From Kondoa malvinella (taxonomy: Eukaryota; Basidiomycota; Agaricostilbomycetes; Agaricostilbales; Kondoaceae), in assembly GCA_039545315.1 (NCBI GenBank), contig BCIM01000001.1, positions 1,606,807-1,670,806 of the forward strand: 64,000 nucleotides of DNA. Reading direction: 5' to 3'. The stretch's first letter is position 1. The number at the start of each line of letters is the position of its first letter. This document shows positions 36,534 through 48,472 of the stretch, piece after piece. The position numbers and the translations under genes were made by a program. The notes under the pieces are model-generated. The model ran no database searches and was not told the origin of the DNA. It saw only the letters and a program-made list of their open reading frames with translations.

Positions 36534-37224
36534 ATGGGTGTCACTGTCATCAAACCCATGGAAGAGTTCAAAGCTGCTGTTCGTCGACTCGTCTGTGAGG
36601 TGAAAAAGACTCGCAGCTCAATGGCGGATATAGATCGCTTCTGACCAAGGCGCCGTCATTGATTTCAGTATGCTCGTACTCATCCACTTACGTCTGTTTT
36701 GCTAAGAATGTGTCCGCATAGATGCTACCTGGTACGTTTACCATCTCATCACTTGAATGACCGCGAGACTAAGCTTAATCAAGGTGTGGCCCTTGCAGAG
36801 TTATCAGCCGTAAGTCTGATTCCTATCGTATTGATGAGCTTACCAAACGCGATGCAGCCGTCTTCGAGAAGGTTGGCTATTGCTCTTGCTTCGTTGCCTC
36901 TACGTTGACTTTTGGTGATCAGTTTTCGAGCGAAATGTTGTCCTTGGCATTCTACTCCGTCGACGTTGATCAATGCGGAGAAATTGGTGAAGAGGCTGGC
37001 GTTACAGTGCGTCTGACTCTTTGTGAACCTCTGCTACCGCGACGTGACTAAATTCGAATACCCTCTGGAGCATGCCGACTTTCATCTTCTTCAAGAATGG
37101 CGAGAAGCAGGACGAATTGGTCGGAGCCGATCCGCAAGCGCTCATCGTGTGTTCGCCGGTGTCCTGCAAAAGAGCTACCCTGAGCGTTTCTTGACAGATT
37201 ATGTTGTCAAAGGCTGCACAATGA
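36534..37224 (+). CDS. thioredoxin (copy 2), possibly broken
   Basis: Tandem paralogue of the preceding thioredoxin with the same intron positions. Exons read MGVTVIKPMEEFKAA, IASDQGAVIDF, NATWCGPCRVISP with the CGPC site intact, VFEKFSSEMLSLAFYSVDVD and QCGEIGEEAGVT. The next exon clearly encodes MPTFIFFKNGEKQDELVGAD, but no GT/GC-AG pair joins it in frame. The good donor after GVT (GTGCGT) is phase 0, while the only nearby acceptor (GAG before CATGCC) leaves a one-base excess. A later AAG acceptor would restore frame but delete MPTFIFFK, including the cis-proline. The last intron then leads to ALIAAQ and a stop at 37222-37224. Either a recent frameshift, a sequence error or an unusual splice site must be involved. 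Confidence 0.6.
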
Positions 37225-37443
37225 TCGCTTTGCTGCATCGCCGCTGCGATCACAGCTGCGGACGTCATGAGGAATCGTAACATTATGCATTGAATCGTAA
37301 ATCTGCACTGTACATGACGGCGCACCTCTCGCTGTATACACTTAAGAGTCTGCGTTCTCTGTTCTATACAGTCTTGTCCTGCTTCGGTGAATCTGAAGCA
37401 CAAGTACATGAGTCAAAGATGGGATGGGTTGATAGGCCGGAAT

Positions 37444-39897
37444 TCACTCACCCCAGCCATCCCAATCGTCCAGCGATTCTCCACAGTCTTGCAGCTCAAC
37501 CAAAGCACTCCTCGCCCATTCGATCACTTCCTGCAACGCGTTTAACCAATTTCTATCCTCTGTCTCACGATGCTTCTCCTTTTCTGGGGCTGGCTCTCTA
37601 GATCTAGCGATTACCCGCCAGTACGCCCGCTCTTCGTCATTCGGCAATACACGGCTCATTTGCAGTTTTTCGAGAAAATTGATGACGATATTGTGGCTGC
37701 CGAGACAGGCGTTCAGCTTTGAGCGAGCCGATAAAACATCCATCATGTCATCAAACTTGTCCAGGTTGTGTTCTCGGTGAGGTAACGGTGATAGTTGTGA
37801 GCTTTTGAATCGATGGGTGACGTCGTCGCTATGCGACCCTTCCACTTGGTGAAGCTGGATCGAAGCGAAGGATGCGCTCATCAGTTCAGCGGAAGATGTT
37901 GACAGATGTGTTGCCGAGGCTGCTGATGACGTTTGTATGGCTGATGATCTGGTCCTGACGCCGCTAGTGGACGGTCCTGGCTTCGCGGCAGTCGTACAGG
38001 CTGGTGAAGCAAGACCAGGTGAAGTGTTCCTAACGGCAGTGACCTTGTACAAAGGGCGATCCAGCAGCAAGATGTTGCAGGCTTCCAGCAGGAGGTAGAT
38101 TAACGACTCGCAGTCCTGGCGAGGATGAAAGCGGTATGCTGGAGCGTGGCCAGCTACGGCGACGGCGTATGCAACGCAAGAGGGAGTGGCCTGTAATAAT
38201 TCAAAAGCGATCAGCCTACACCCCACCACTGCAATTGAATTGATAAGAAACCGTGAGAGGTTTATTGCTCGACGCTTCATCTACCTTCCAAAAGGAAGCC
38301 AATGACCTGGGCTTTCCTTCCGGTCCGGGGTCCACCAAACTCGACGCGTCAAAGTCGATGAAGAGAGGCTTGGGAGACGACTGGTCTTGGTTGGGCGAAT
38401 TGGCTACCAGAACGTTGCCGAGCGAAATGTCTCGATGCGCAATACCAGCAGCGTTAAGCACCTTATAGGCTAACCAACAATATGTCACCGTTTTGCTATC
38501 GACGGGCGGGAAGAGCAACTCACTCTCAAGAACCTCGATACAGTATTCGAATGTTTGTCGGACACCCTTGATCGATTGTCTCCCGATATGAACACCAGCA
38601 CCCGACATAAGGATGGCGCAGAGCTCCCTTTCGTGACTTGGTGGCGCTGTTTGAGTCTGTTCATGCGGATACTTCATTCTGGGCGAGAAAGCCCAAGCTT
38701 CCAGATCTGGGAACCTGGACTTGTACATTTGAGAATTGGCCATAGCTGGAGTCTTGAAGACATCCGACAGATGCTGCATGATGAAGACCTCTACGGGGAC
38801 AGGAAGACCGCCCGCGGACCGTTTGTGATCATCAATGGCCAAGTGAGCAAACTTGATGATTTTGTTTTCCTCGCCAAGCTTGTTGCTACGATAGACCGCA
38901 GTAGAGCGACCAAAGTTCCGTTTGTGATGTGCGAGCATAATGTATGCCGAATTTCGTATGTCGGTGCACTCGCCTAGTACAACCCTGGAGTCTTCATGCC
39001 CGAAGCGCATTTGGAATGTTGGCCGACCTATAAGAGCGTCCAGAGGCGTCTGCATGAGGAATCGCATCGCATTCATGACTTGAGCGCCCTTTTTGCACCA
39101 GTCTTTGATTTCGAAATAGATGATCTCTTCCCTTGTGTAAGCGAAGAAGGTGAACATCTCTTTGGTGAACAAGAAGGCGAATACAAAGGCAGAGAAAGGG
39201 CGGTGACGCAAAATTTCGTTGCAAGTGTGTAGAGTTTGAAAGTACTTGTCTTGCTCGCGATCAACTTTGAACAACAGCTTCGCCTGTTGTGTTGCCCTAC
39301 GAACACGACCGGATAACGGGGAGACCATTAAGCGTGTCAGCTCGCCGACGAAGAGGGAGCGCTTGAAAGTCCGGTCAACAGGAGCTTGGCGGCCCAATAT
39401 GTCAGGTTCTATTTGTTTTGTGGGTTGTCGAGTTGCGTGCAAAGCTTTGTTGGCGAGTTCTGCGCTAAATATGCGACCTTCCTCGGGCGAGATCTAACAG
39501 GGTTTTGAGATGTGCATATGAAACGATACGATTGTGCAATACGAACCGACTTGTTCAAGATACGACAGAAGTTTGACTCGTAAGGGATAGGTGCATTCTC
39601 AAGCACTTTGTGCAGCTCTGCCACGGTTACGCTATCGTTGCTGAGAGTATCTGTCACGGTGTATGCTTGTAGGAGTGGAAAATTGCCCTTGGTGGAGAGA
39701 AGCTGTATCATGTCTGGTAGGTTATCCACTTGCCTGAACTTGTCGTACGTGTATTCAGCAGCGAGCTTTTGCTCATCTGGATCTCCTCTTTTGGATGAGC
39801 TGTGTTGCCCTTGATTGGACTGCGGCGTCCTGCGCGGAGTTGACTTTTCCTGGGGCGTGGGTGTTTGTTCTGCGAGACCAACAACAGCGTTTTCCAT
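37444..39897 (-). CDS. FunK1 fungal-type protein kinase
   Basis: FunK1 kinases are a family expanded in mushrooms and other basidiomycetes, with largely unknown roles. Two internal introns join three long exons. The N-terminal 200 residues (MENAVVGLAEQTPTP...) are partly disordered. Then come FKRSLFVGELTRLMVSP and the N-lobe region with EREQDKYFQTL-like text. The kinase core shows GIAHRDISLGNVLVANSP (the HRD-S-GN motif), LFIDFDASSLVDPG (the DFD metal motif) and YRFHPRQDCESLIYLLLEAC, characteristic of FunK1. The C-terminus is Ser-rich and ends acidic (DCGESLDDWDGWGE). The start is taken at the ATG at 39897; the frame stays open further upstream to 40053. Confidence 0.82.
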
Positions 39898-40222
39898 GCT
39901 GCAAGATTCTTCTTTCAAGGGATATAACAGATCACGGGTATGAGGGGTATCACGCGATTCGTGGTATTGTCCTGTACTGTGCAGTACCGGAAAGAAGCCC
40001 TCAAGAGTCAACATCAAAACACTGCTGCACGTGACCCTGTTCGAGTTCGCCAAGCCGTGACTTGATGCTCGCAGTGGTACTCATATATAAGCATAACAGA
40101 ACATCTGTGGTCGTTATACTGCTCAAATCCGCCTTGAAAAATTCCATCTTTGATGTCACAGCTCATAGCCTGTAAATGGTCTAGCAATGCAGACAGACAA
40201 CTGCCACGCCTGATTAGGCGGG
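39898..40222. other. intergenic region between pirin stop and FunK1 start
   Basis: This is 325 bases between two minus-strand genes, holding the FunK1 promoter and the pirin 3' end. Part of it (to 40053) remains open in the FunK1 frame, so a longer FunK1 N-terminus is possible. Otherwise nothing is recognised. Confidence 0.4.
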
Positions 40223-41501
40223 TCAATGCAGGTGCGCTGCAGACTTTGACGACCAATCGTGTGCGCCTTCAAAACCGTTTGAAGCCGTCGAGTAGTCGAA
40301 GAATGCTTGCTGTATGCCCTCTCGCGTGTCCATAACAAATGGACCATGCTGTACCACTTCTTGATCAAGCGGTTCTCCAGCACTAAACAAAGTCATCAGC
40401 ATGAGTCTTGAACAGTATCAAACCAGACTGACATCAAGATGACACGCGTTCCAGCACTGGCAGCTTCCAGTTCCACACCCGTCTCATTCGATCCACTGGT
40501 GAGCACCACAGTATGGAATCGCTCAATCTGCTTCTCTCCGCCAAACTTGACGCTTCCTTCTAGGATATAAGCGAAAGAAGTCCATCCAGCTGGTACTTGC
40601 TGCGTCGCTTTCGAGCCAATGTCCGACAGACGAATGTCGAGGAACCAGCAACCGCCTTTTGCCCTGACCGGTGATTCGACTGTTCCTTCGGATTCTGAAC
40701 CTTTTGCTTTACCGCTGATGATCTGTGACGGCGGTTCAGTTGGCGCAATTAGTCAATGACAGAATGAAAATCACCTTGATCTCTACACCAGGTGAAGGGT
40801 GTACAATAGGCATCTGCTCGTGTTTCAGCTCTTGATAGTCCGGCTCGTCTAGCTTGTTGGCTTTAGGCAGATCGACCCTACTCGATTGTATTCAGCTTCA
40901 TATATCATATGAGTGTAGCTCGGGACTGACCAGAGCTGTAGTCCTATTGGGTCGGGCAAGCCTGGTCCATGGATGGGCATCTCGCTGTGTACCTGTGCAT
41001 ATCATCAGTCAATGCTTAAATCAGTAACGAGAATGCTCACCATGCCTCTGCCAACCTGCATCCACTGTACATCACCTGCGCATGATATTAGATAACTTCC
41101 GCTTCCAGTAGACAGAGACAGCTCACCTGGACCTATCACGCCTTTGTGATCTCGAAAGTCCTCATGCTGGACTTGCCCATCCAGCATATATGTCACTGTA
41201 GCTTGACCACGATGAGGGTGTTCCGCAAATCTAAGTCCATCATCAACGTCAGCGAGCGACAGAATACTGCTTGCGAAAGTCATTACCCGCTTCCTTCGCC
41301 TATCTTGAAGTGATCCCTAGCCTATGCATGAGCGAATCCGAACAGCTACTGCAGAGGCCGCACTTACAACATAAGGAACGGGCTGAGATTACGAAGTCGA
41401 GGTGTGCCAATTGACCGACGGACAGTGACGCCGACACCCTCGCCTTGTTCCAAAGCTTGTACAGACTTGGCGACTGTCCGCGAGATGAAGAATTTCGACA
41501 T
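40223..41501 (-). CDS. pirin family cupin protein
   Basis: Pirins are iron-binding bicupins, nuclear cofactors in animals and quercetinase-like enzymes in some microbes. Exons join to MSKFFISRTVAKSVQALEQG, FAEHPHRGQATVTYMLDGQV, then QVQHEDFRDHKG, GPGELSLSTGSG, WMQVGRGMVHSEMP, PDPIGLQLWVDLPKANK and YQELKHEQMP. The four metal ligands of the family, two His in HPHRG and His and Glu in VHSE, are all present. The C-terminal cupin follows, ending FDYSTASNGFEGAHDWSSKS. The ATG at 41501 matches the usual pirin start. An in-frame ATG at 41606 would add a hydrophobic leader and is judged to lie in the 5' leader. The gene is divergent from VPS22. Confidence 0.92.
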
Positions 41502-41727
41502 TGTCAAGTTTGTGAAATCAAATGTGTTGGAATTGTAAGATCTAGCCAGCAATATAGAGAAGAAGATCGCTAGGAAGGAAAAGGCCGACTTGACAACGTA
41601 GTGCATGTACAAGAGGAACAGGCCAGAGAAATATCACCACCCACTTGCTGAATCAACATCAATAAGCACAAGTCCTTATCTCCGCGTCAGCCAGGAGCAA
41701 TCGCATAAGCACAGACAAGACAACAAG

Positions 41728-42498
41728 ATGAGAAGGAATGTAGGAATATCAGGCTTGCAACGCCAAAGCGAAAGTTTGGCCAGCTATTCGCAACTCGGCG
41801 AAAGCATCTCGAATGCCCAACTCACGCAACTCGAAGGCCAACTCAAGACGTTTCAAGCTGCTCTGCGAAACTTTGCTACGAAGCATAGAAGCAAAATCAT
41901 TTCTGATCCCGTCTTTCGTCAACATTTCTCGACAATGTGTGCTGAAATGGGCGTGGATCCCCTAGGCGCGGGTAAAAAGGGTGTTTGGGATTATCTGGGC
42001 GTCAGTGATTGGACTTATGGGCTAGCTGTGCAAGTGGTGGATGTGTGTCTGCAGACGAGGGAAAGGAACGGAGGCTTGATTGAGATGAGGCAGCTGCTTC
42101 AAGGCGTTACGAGGCTACGAACTGGGTCCGATACAACAGCAACGGACAAGAGTGCTATCACGACAAACGATATCGCTCGGGCTATCAAGGCTTTAGAGTC
42201 CCTAGGCTGCGGATACCAGATCATCACCCTTGAAGGAAGTTCAGAGAAGCTCGTCCGGAGTGTCCCTCAAGCTTTCGATACCGACTCGCTTGTCCTGCTA
42301 GAGTGCGCTGCTCATCTGGGCAAAGGCTATGTCACAGAACAAGATCTGGTTGACTATACTCGTTCCACCAAAGCTTGGGTCTTGCAAAGAGCAGTCAGCG
42401 CACTCAATAAAGCTCTTTTGGAAGATGGTCTGGTGTGGGTAGACGAACAAGCGACAGGCGGACGACAGTACTGGGTTCCTTCTCTGCTGGCCTTCTGA
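41728..42498 (+). CDS. SNF8: ESCRT-II subunit Vps22/Snf8 (EAP30)
   Basis: Vps22 is a core subunit of ESCRT-II, which sorts ubiquitinated membrane proteins into multivesicular bodies. The gene is a single 256-residue exon, rare in this window. The N-terminus MRRNVGISGLQRQ and the coiled first helices (AQLTQLEGQLKTFQAALRNF) match the family, followed by ATKHRSKIISDPVFRQHFST, CAEMGVDPLGAGKKGVWDYL, YGLAVQVVDVCLQTRERNGG and the two winged-helix repeats (DIARAIKALESLGCGYQIIT; WVLQRAVSALNKALLEDGLV). It ends WVDEQATGGRQYWVPSLLAF, the standard C-terminus. The start is chosen at 41728 because residues upstream do not fit the family. Confidence 0.96.
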   Translation: MRRNVGISGLQRQSESLASYSQLGESISNAQLTQLEGQLKTFQAALRNFATKHRSKIISDPVFRQHFSTMCAEMGVDPLGAGKKGVWDYLGVSDWTYGLAVQVVDVCLQTRERNGGLIEMRQLLQGVTRLRTGSDTTATDKSAITTNDIARAIKALESLGCGYQIITLEGSSEKLVRSVPQAFDTDSLVLLECAAHLGKGYVTEQDLVDYTRSTKAWVLQRAVSALNKALLEDGLVWVDEQATGGRQYWVPSLLAF

Positions 42499-42957
42499 TT
42501 GTGATTGTGAGTCTGCAAGCGCGAAAATGTTCATGTACTCATTCTGCTCAGCGTTACCAAGGGAACATTATTACCTCGCATGGCGTTGCTGTGTCTTACA
42601 ACATGCCCGTATTTGCTAGCAAAGAAGCCTGCGGTTTCGTGCTAATAGAGTGCAGATGGTATGTGCTTTGCAATTACGATGGTTACTATGCTTATGCTTG
42701 ATGCGATGCAGACTTACGGCGACGTCCGCCCGACAACGAATAGGGCCGAGCTCATCTGCTTCCACAGTAGCTTATACTCTGGTGAACAAAGCGACAACCC
42801 GTCTGCTGCGTGCACACTTCGGGTAGAACTTGACCAATTACCAGTCGTCTGCAGAACTGGAGGTGAAGAAGTCTACATGCATAGTGCTTGAATATTCATG
42901 GCCTATTGTCTACGAATGTACAAATAATATCAAAATCGTCCATCAAACCACTTCCCT
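42499..42957. other. convergent intergenic region, nothing recognised
   Basis: This is 459 bases between the stops of VPS22 (plus) and the SYLF gene (minus), so mainly 3' untranslated sequence of both. The frames seen here do not resemble any family. Confidence 0.4.
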
Positions 42958-44943
42958 TCAAACCAGGTCTTGCTGTGGCGGCGGAGGAACGGGCCGTCTC
43001 CTAGGTGGCACAGAAGGCGGTGGACCAGTTGCTAGCGGAGTTTGCGAAGTAGCTTGTTCCATCCCGGGCGAGAACAAGACTTCGGCAGTCTCGCTACCGT
43101 TTTGACCTGTTTCGTCCAGAGTCAAGCGCTGGATCATATCTGATTCATGTTGTTCTTGTGCTTCTCTTTCTTCTGTAGTGGGCTCTGCATGGGCGGAAGA
43201 AATAGGGTTGGTTGACGTCTCTGCTGCGTATACTGGAGTTTCATCTGATGAGGTTGCGAGCGATTGAAATGTGCTGGAATCCTTCTCGTTTGTTGAAGAA
43301 ACAGTCGCGTTGTTTTTTTCGTTCGTAAAATAGCCTGCGGGCACTTCCGTCTCATCTTCGTAAGCGGGAGGAGCACTTGATTCCGATCGAGCAGGTACAG
43401 TTGGACGAGCCGGCAAGCCTGGTGCTGCAGTACCACTCGGACGTGCTGGAAGAGTAGGCGGGATAGTAGGCGTAGATGATCGGGGTGTGGTGGGTATCGA
43501 TCCTGGTGTCCGACTCGGAGGCGGCAGGAACGTTTGGCGCGGGAAGATCTTCTCATCATCATCATGCGCTCTCTTTTCTTCCAAGGACAGCCTTTGCTCC
43601 TCTTGTTGCTGTCTTTCCCATGCCTCGCGGAAGCCAATCCCTTCCTCTTGAGATAACATGTCTGGTGTTGGCGGAAGGCGGAGAGTTTCGCCTTCTTCTA
43701 GCTCAAAGTCATCAGGCACTTCAACGCCGTTGACCTCATCTGCGTTCATCGCGTAGGTGTCTGAGCGATTTTCGGCATCTTCGAGCGCTTGATGTAAAGG
43801 TTTTGCTTCATAAGGCATATGCACGCCGCCTGTAAGGATTTGTTCGGCAGTGATTTCGCGCTTGTAGTAGAAGCGAGCTGCTTCGTCCGTTCGCATGACG
43901 ATGATAGTGCCATTCAGCTCGACACCAGCATCTGAAATCCAGATGTCAGCCACAACACTAGCGCAAGCTTGGAAACGTACAGAACCCTCGACTCTTCACA
44001 TATGACCAGCATGGTACAGCTTCTTTACCAGACTCCAGCATTACACCAGCGCCGACGGGTCCAGCAGCGACGGTCATTTCTCCTCCAACTGTGAACTTAT
44101 GCTTGTAAAAGGATTGGACTGCCTTTTCCGTGCGCAGGATCAGAACGACATCATATATGTCCGCTATTTGACGTGTATCAGGACCTTCCGCATCAGGTTC
44201 GAGTAGAATCATTGCGTACCTCCCCCTGCGGATCAATCAGCGAGATCATATAGTTAAGTAAAGCCGACATACACATGAAGCCAGTTGACAAGTTGTTAGG
44301 CATGATACCTACCGGTGCTGACCAGGAGCCGTCTGGTAGCCGCGACATGCTTCAAGTCTCATCAGCTATGGTAGAGTTGCCAAATGCAGCCTTCTCTTAC
44401 AGAATACCAGAGCCGCCTGCGCCGCCCAGTGGAGCGATAGCCGTGCCTTTATTAGTGAAGATTCAGTTCTGTCAGACAGCAAAGACGAATCAACATACGG
44501 AAAGCAGTGTATATAGCGATTCCTTTAGCCTGCCTAATAGCGGACGCAGGAATCTTCTTGAGCACCTTCTGCTGCTTCTTGACCTTCTGTCCATTCTCTA
44601 TCTGCTCCTTTGTGATGGTCTCGGGGACACCGCGTTCTGTTCAAGCATAAGTAAATTCGTCATGCCGTCTAGAACTGCACGTACGTGTAAAGGTTTGCAG
44701 AATACGAGCGCATTTCTCTATTTCGTCCTTTGTGTCTCCAGCTGAAGGCCAGAAAGCTTCACTGCCTAGCTTCTTGCTTGCGCCATTGGCGTAAACAGCT
44801 AGCTTGTCCGAAACTATAGCAGCTATGAGCGTTGTATACGGCCGGGCCAGGCTGAGCTGACCCTTGTATGAGGCATCCCAGATTTTCTTGCCAAAGGCTT
44901 TGCTTCCACCGCCCTTCTTTTTCTCGTCCTTTGCATCAGTCAT
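42958..44943 (-). CDS. SYLF-domain protein (Ysc84/Lsb3-like) with a proline-rich tail
   Basis: SYLF proteins bind phosphoinositides and actin and act at endocytic patches; yeast Ysc84 and Lsb3 bind Las17. The ATG at 44943 gives MTDAKDEKKKGGG. The SYLF domain spans most of the first 270 residues: KCARILQTFTR, KKIPASAIRQAKGIAIYTAF, GSGILSRLPDGSWSAPVGIM, DVVLILRTEKAVQSFY, KFTVGGEMTVAAGPVGAGV, and AGVELNGTIIVMRTDEAARF in the last long exon. After it comes a 250-residue disordered region with many Pro-x-x-Pro stretches, ending PPPSVPPRRRPVPPPPQQ. The yeast proteins end in an SH3 domain; none is seen here, so this protein may offer SH3 ligands instead. An upstream in-frame TTG at 44952 is not used. 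Confidence 0.88.
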
Positions 44944-45175
44944 GTTTGCCAAAGTTCACGCTCTTGCTTATTTCGAGTGAAGCCTGCCGTAATTACACGC
45001 CGGCCAGGTATGTCCACGCTGTGATATATAGCTCAAGTGCTGATTGCAGGACAAGGATGAGCGGCTATTTTAAAGTTTTATGCGTCGGCGCGCCGATCAC
45101 CTCGCTGCTTTCGGGTTGCCCGGATAAGGAACTGTACAGCTGCTATTGCTTTCATATATGTACATATTTCTCTGT

Positions 45176-47920
45176 TCAGTAAGTATAGCGGAAGCCCGAG
45201 TATTTGTCTCCAAGCGACAAGCGCTAAAAGGTTGATCGGTCAGCGCCTGGTGGAAAAGCAAACACGAGACATACAGCTTCGTCTTCAGTAGCAAACCACG
45301 GTTTTCCATCCTTGGTACAACCATCTGCATCTGGTTCACCTCCAACGACCTCGTATGTAACGCCTCTGTCCCTTCGTGCATTTTCCCTTCTTGCATAAAG
45401 AATGAAGAAGACCGAGAAGAGGAAGCCAAGGCAGAGGTACATGAGGACGAGGCCGTGTCCAAGACGGTACCAAGGTCTTTGCTCGGCAAAGTAGACGTTG
45501 CTGGAGACGATACCTAAGCTCGATTAGCCTAGCTTCTTATTTGGCCAGGGAAGTAGACGATACCATTGATATTTCCCCAAGCGATGACCACACCAAGGAT
45601 GAGAGATCTGCGGTACTGCCCGTCAATGTTTCCAGCTGTCCAGGCTACGGTGTTGGCGATCTGTGAGGGCCAGGGCATACATTAGCAAATTGGAATTGGC
45701 GTGAGAACGGTGAAGCTCGCCATAGGGTATATACCGCACTATAGAGATGTCAGCGAGAATAGAGCTACAAGCTAGAGATACGTACAGCTGCCAAGTAGGT
45801 CGCGAAATAAGACAATGGGAAAGATCGAGAGGCGATGAGGATGACATAGCCAGCAATGCCAACTGACATACTGTACTCAGTCGACTGAATTCCAACATAA
45901 CATTTAGCTCACCCGAAAAGCCGCCCAAATTGAGCAGGCCACTGGTATGATGAACATCAGTTGGTTCACATTGCTCGGGGTGAGAATGTAGACTGACCGC
46001 CGTCCAGTTCGATCGCTGAAATAGTCACGAGCGAAGATCAGCGAATAAAACATGCTACTTAGAGGGAACAGACTTACGCTACAATGCCGACAATGATGGT
46101 CACTATGCATGCGACTGCGGAACAACAAATTAGGTGTTGGCTACACGCGTCATAGCAGCGAACGGCTTACGAACGTAGATCGGTACAGAAACCAAGTTGG
46201 CAATGTTACGGTTGCTGAAGCTGTTCCCGAGACCTTGAACAATTGCTGAACGATTGATTAGCATTGATCATCATAAGTAATCAGGATAAGCCAGACTGAC
46301 TGGGTGTAAACAGTGAGAAGGCGTATAGAGGCATGTCGGCTCCGACCTGCTTCTCAGTCAGCTTCAAGAATTATGCTGTGGGATCACCGTACGTAAACCA
46401 TAGAAAGCAAAAGTGTTCCTAAACTCGGTCAGTACGGAGCATCGCAAAGGGCAAGGGCACATACGGATATCGAAGATCGCACTCAAGGTCTTTTTGACGG
46501 TGAGGTGGTCCTTCATACCGGTCTGCTGGCCATCCAATCGCAATTTGGCAACTTGGTAATCCCGTTCGCGCTAGTAGACCAGTTCAGTGCGTTTTCCATA
46601 GCTTCAGTAGAGGAGCTAACCTCGGTAAGGAAGGTAGCTGTCTCAGCATAGTCGTAGGTGAGCCAGAAGGAAGCGGATCCAATGACCACCGTAGCAAGCC
46701 TGAGTGATGAGACCGTTAGCTAAAGTCGACATGTAGTCATTGGACTTGCCCGAGAATGATAAATATCCACGACCATCCTCCTCTGCCCGCTACACCATCC
46801 ATTTGACCGATCGCAGCAGCCAGTAGACCTGTACACAGCGCGTCAGATTGTGACCACAGACTCTGGAGAAGAACATATCCGAAAGCTCCCGCAGCAGCTG
46901 CGAGAAGTTGTAAGCAACTTGACAGATGTCAAAATAGATCAGGACTTACTGGCTGCGCTGAAGAAGATAGCGGAACGGAGACCGAATTCCCGGCGGCGAT
47001 ACCAGAAGCTCAAGTAAAGCTAAGGCAAAGATATTCGTTCGTGAGCGATTCGTTTTATCGCTATCAAAGAGGCTAATTACTTGTACACCAGGAAACAGAC
47101 CTATATGCAACAAAACAAGGTTAGCATTGACGAGAAGCATGCGCAAAGCAGACACACCTGCTTCCGTCACACCAAGGAAGAATCTCGTCGCATATAGACC
47201 CGCTGGATTGACCACCAGTCCTCTGGTACTTGTTCAGCACAGCCATTCGCGACGTCAGCAAGAAGAGTGACATACTGGCACATCATGCAAATACCCCAAG
47301 TAAAGATGATACCCGTGAAGAACCAGGAAGGGCGCATTTTCTTCAGCAGGGCATTCGTTGCTGGTTCAAAGAGTCTAGACACATCAGGTCAGCATATAAA
47401 TCAGGCAAGAGTGGATCTGACATGCGCGTAAGGGATGAAGAAGATAGCCAATGCCAGACGGTACTGTCCATCAGAAGCGCCGATGGCTGGTTGCAAGCCA
47501 TAGAGCCGTGCATTGCCTGCACGGAGGGCCAATATTGGTCAGCCATATGCCTTGCGAAGTTCCGTGAATCCTCACCGATTGCTGTCCGACTGGAAAGATC
47601 AATCTGTCAGTCCAAGTCTGCTATTGCCTTCAGCAACTCACTCCAAGAACGAAAGCACTGCGAGCTCTTAGTAAGCACGCGGAAAGCGGAGACCAGCAAG
47701 TCCTTACGATACAGTACACCTGAAGAAGGACGAGTCAGCAATTCGAGAGGATAAGAGGATAAGACTCACTAAGCCAAGGGATAAGATGCAGGTCAATCTT
47801 CCTCAGCAGCTTCTTCTCATCAATGTCAGGAAAGCGAGCTGCCAAAGTCTCCGGCGTTATTGGTGATTCGTCCAAATGAGCAGCATTGCCTTTCGAATCT
47901 CCGTTCTCTTTCTTGCTCAT
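45176..47920 (-). CDS. MFS permease, DAL5/allantoate (anion:cation symporter) type
   Basis: This is a plasma-membrane transporter of the fungal family that carries allantoate, nicotinate, pantothenate and similar organic anions with protons. The start exon reads MSKKENGDSKGNAAHLDESP and reaches EKKLLRKIDLHLIPWL, the motif before span one. Joined exons give SFLDRSNIGNARLYGLQ (the LDR-N-GNA motif), SNALLKKMRPSWFFTGIIFT, ATRFFLGVTEAGLFPGV (the RF-LG-EAG motif), SFWYRRREFGLRSAIF and GIVSDRTGRRSVYIL. LYLCLGFLFSVFFILYA-like spans and a tail ending GDKYSGFRYTY follow. That last motif (GD-x-x-x-FRY) is usual in this family and fixes the stop at 45176-45178. About 15 short introns. The substrate is unknown. 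Confidence 0.88.
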
Positions 47921-48472
47921 CTTGACGAGTAAGTCGTCGGTGGAGGTAAGAGAAAGAGCGGGAACGAGTGGAACTCCGGCTTATCTTGGATTTCCTAGTG
48001 CGGGCTATTAATACGCAATGGCATGTGCTGCTCGAATTTGTAAGCCAAGCAGCTTTCGAAAGGCTACGCAGTGTCTTGGAACAGCGAGCAGGCACTATAA
48101 TGCTGAAAAGACGAACAGCCCAGATAAGGAAAGAGGCATGAAGTCGTTTCAGATCGCCGATGAGAATTCGCAACAAGATGAAGCTCAGCAAGAAAGCATA
48201 ACAGACTGCGTACAGAGCGCAGAAGACTGCATGATGCAGAGGAAGAGCTGTTATAAAGGCGACGCAGCGAGCAATTCTGTGAAAAAGTGGTCCCTCTTAT
48301 CCGACTCTCTAAATCGCTGAGATTGTACTTTGGAACAGCACCATGGGTATATCGCGAGTCAGAGTGATACTGATGCACGACTTGGCATCAGAAATCAAAT
48401 CATGTTGGTAATTTCAATGCAAAGGATATTCCGCACAACAACAAAGTCCCAAAGGATACACACCGAAAGAGC
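47921..48472. other. intergenic region upstream of the permease, nothing secure
   Basis: This is 552 bases between the MFS start and the stop of the next minus-strand gene. A plus-strand frame of about 100 codons (48018-48320) and overlapping minus-strand frames are open, but neither resembles a family. The part nearest 47921 should hold the permease promoter. Confidence 0.35.

Noticed and set aside
41502..41612. N-terminal extension of pirin with a hydrophobic leader from an in-frame upstream ATG at 41606.
   Set aside because: Known pirins begin at or near the MSKFF-like position and act without a signal peptide. The extension lies in the leader shared with the divergent VPS22 gene. An alternative secreted form is not excluded.
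44944..44952. Start of the SYLF gene at 44952.
   Set aside because: The codon there is TTG, not ATG; the first ATG in frame is at 44943.
48018..48320. Plus-strand open frame of about 100 codons upstream of the MFS permease.
   Set aside because: It has no family resemblance, competes with an equally long minus-strand frame in the same place, and lies in the likely promoter of the permease.
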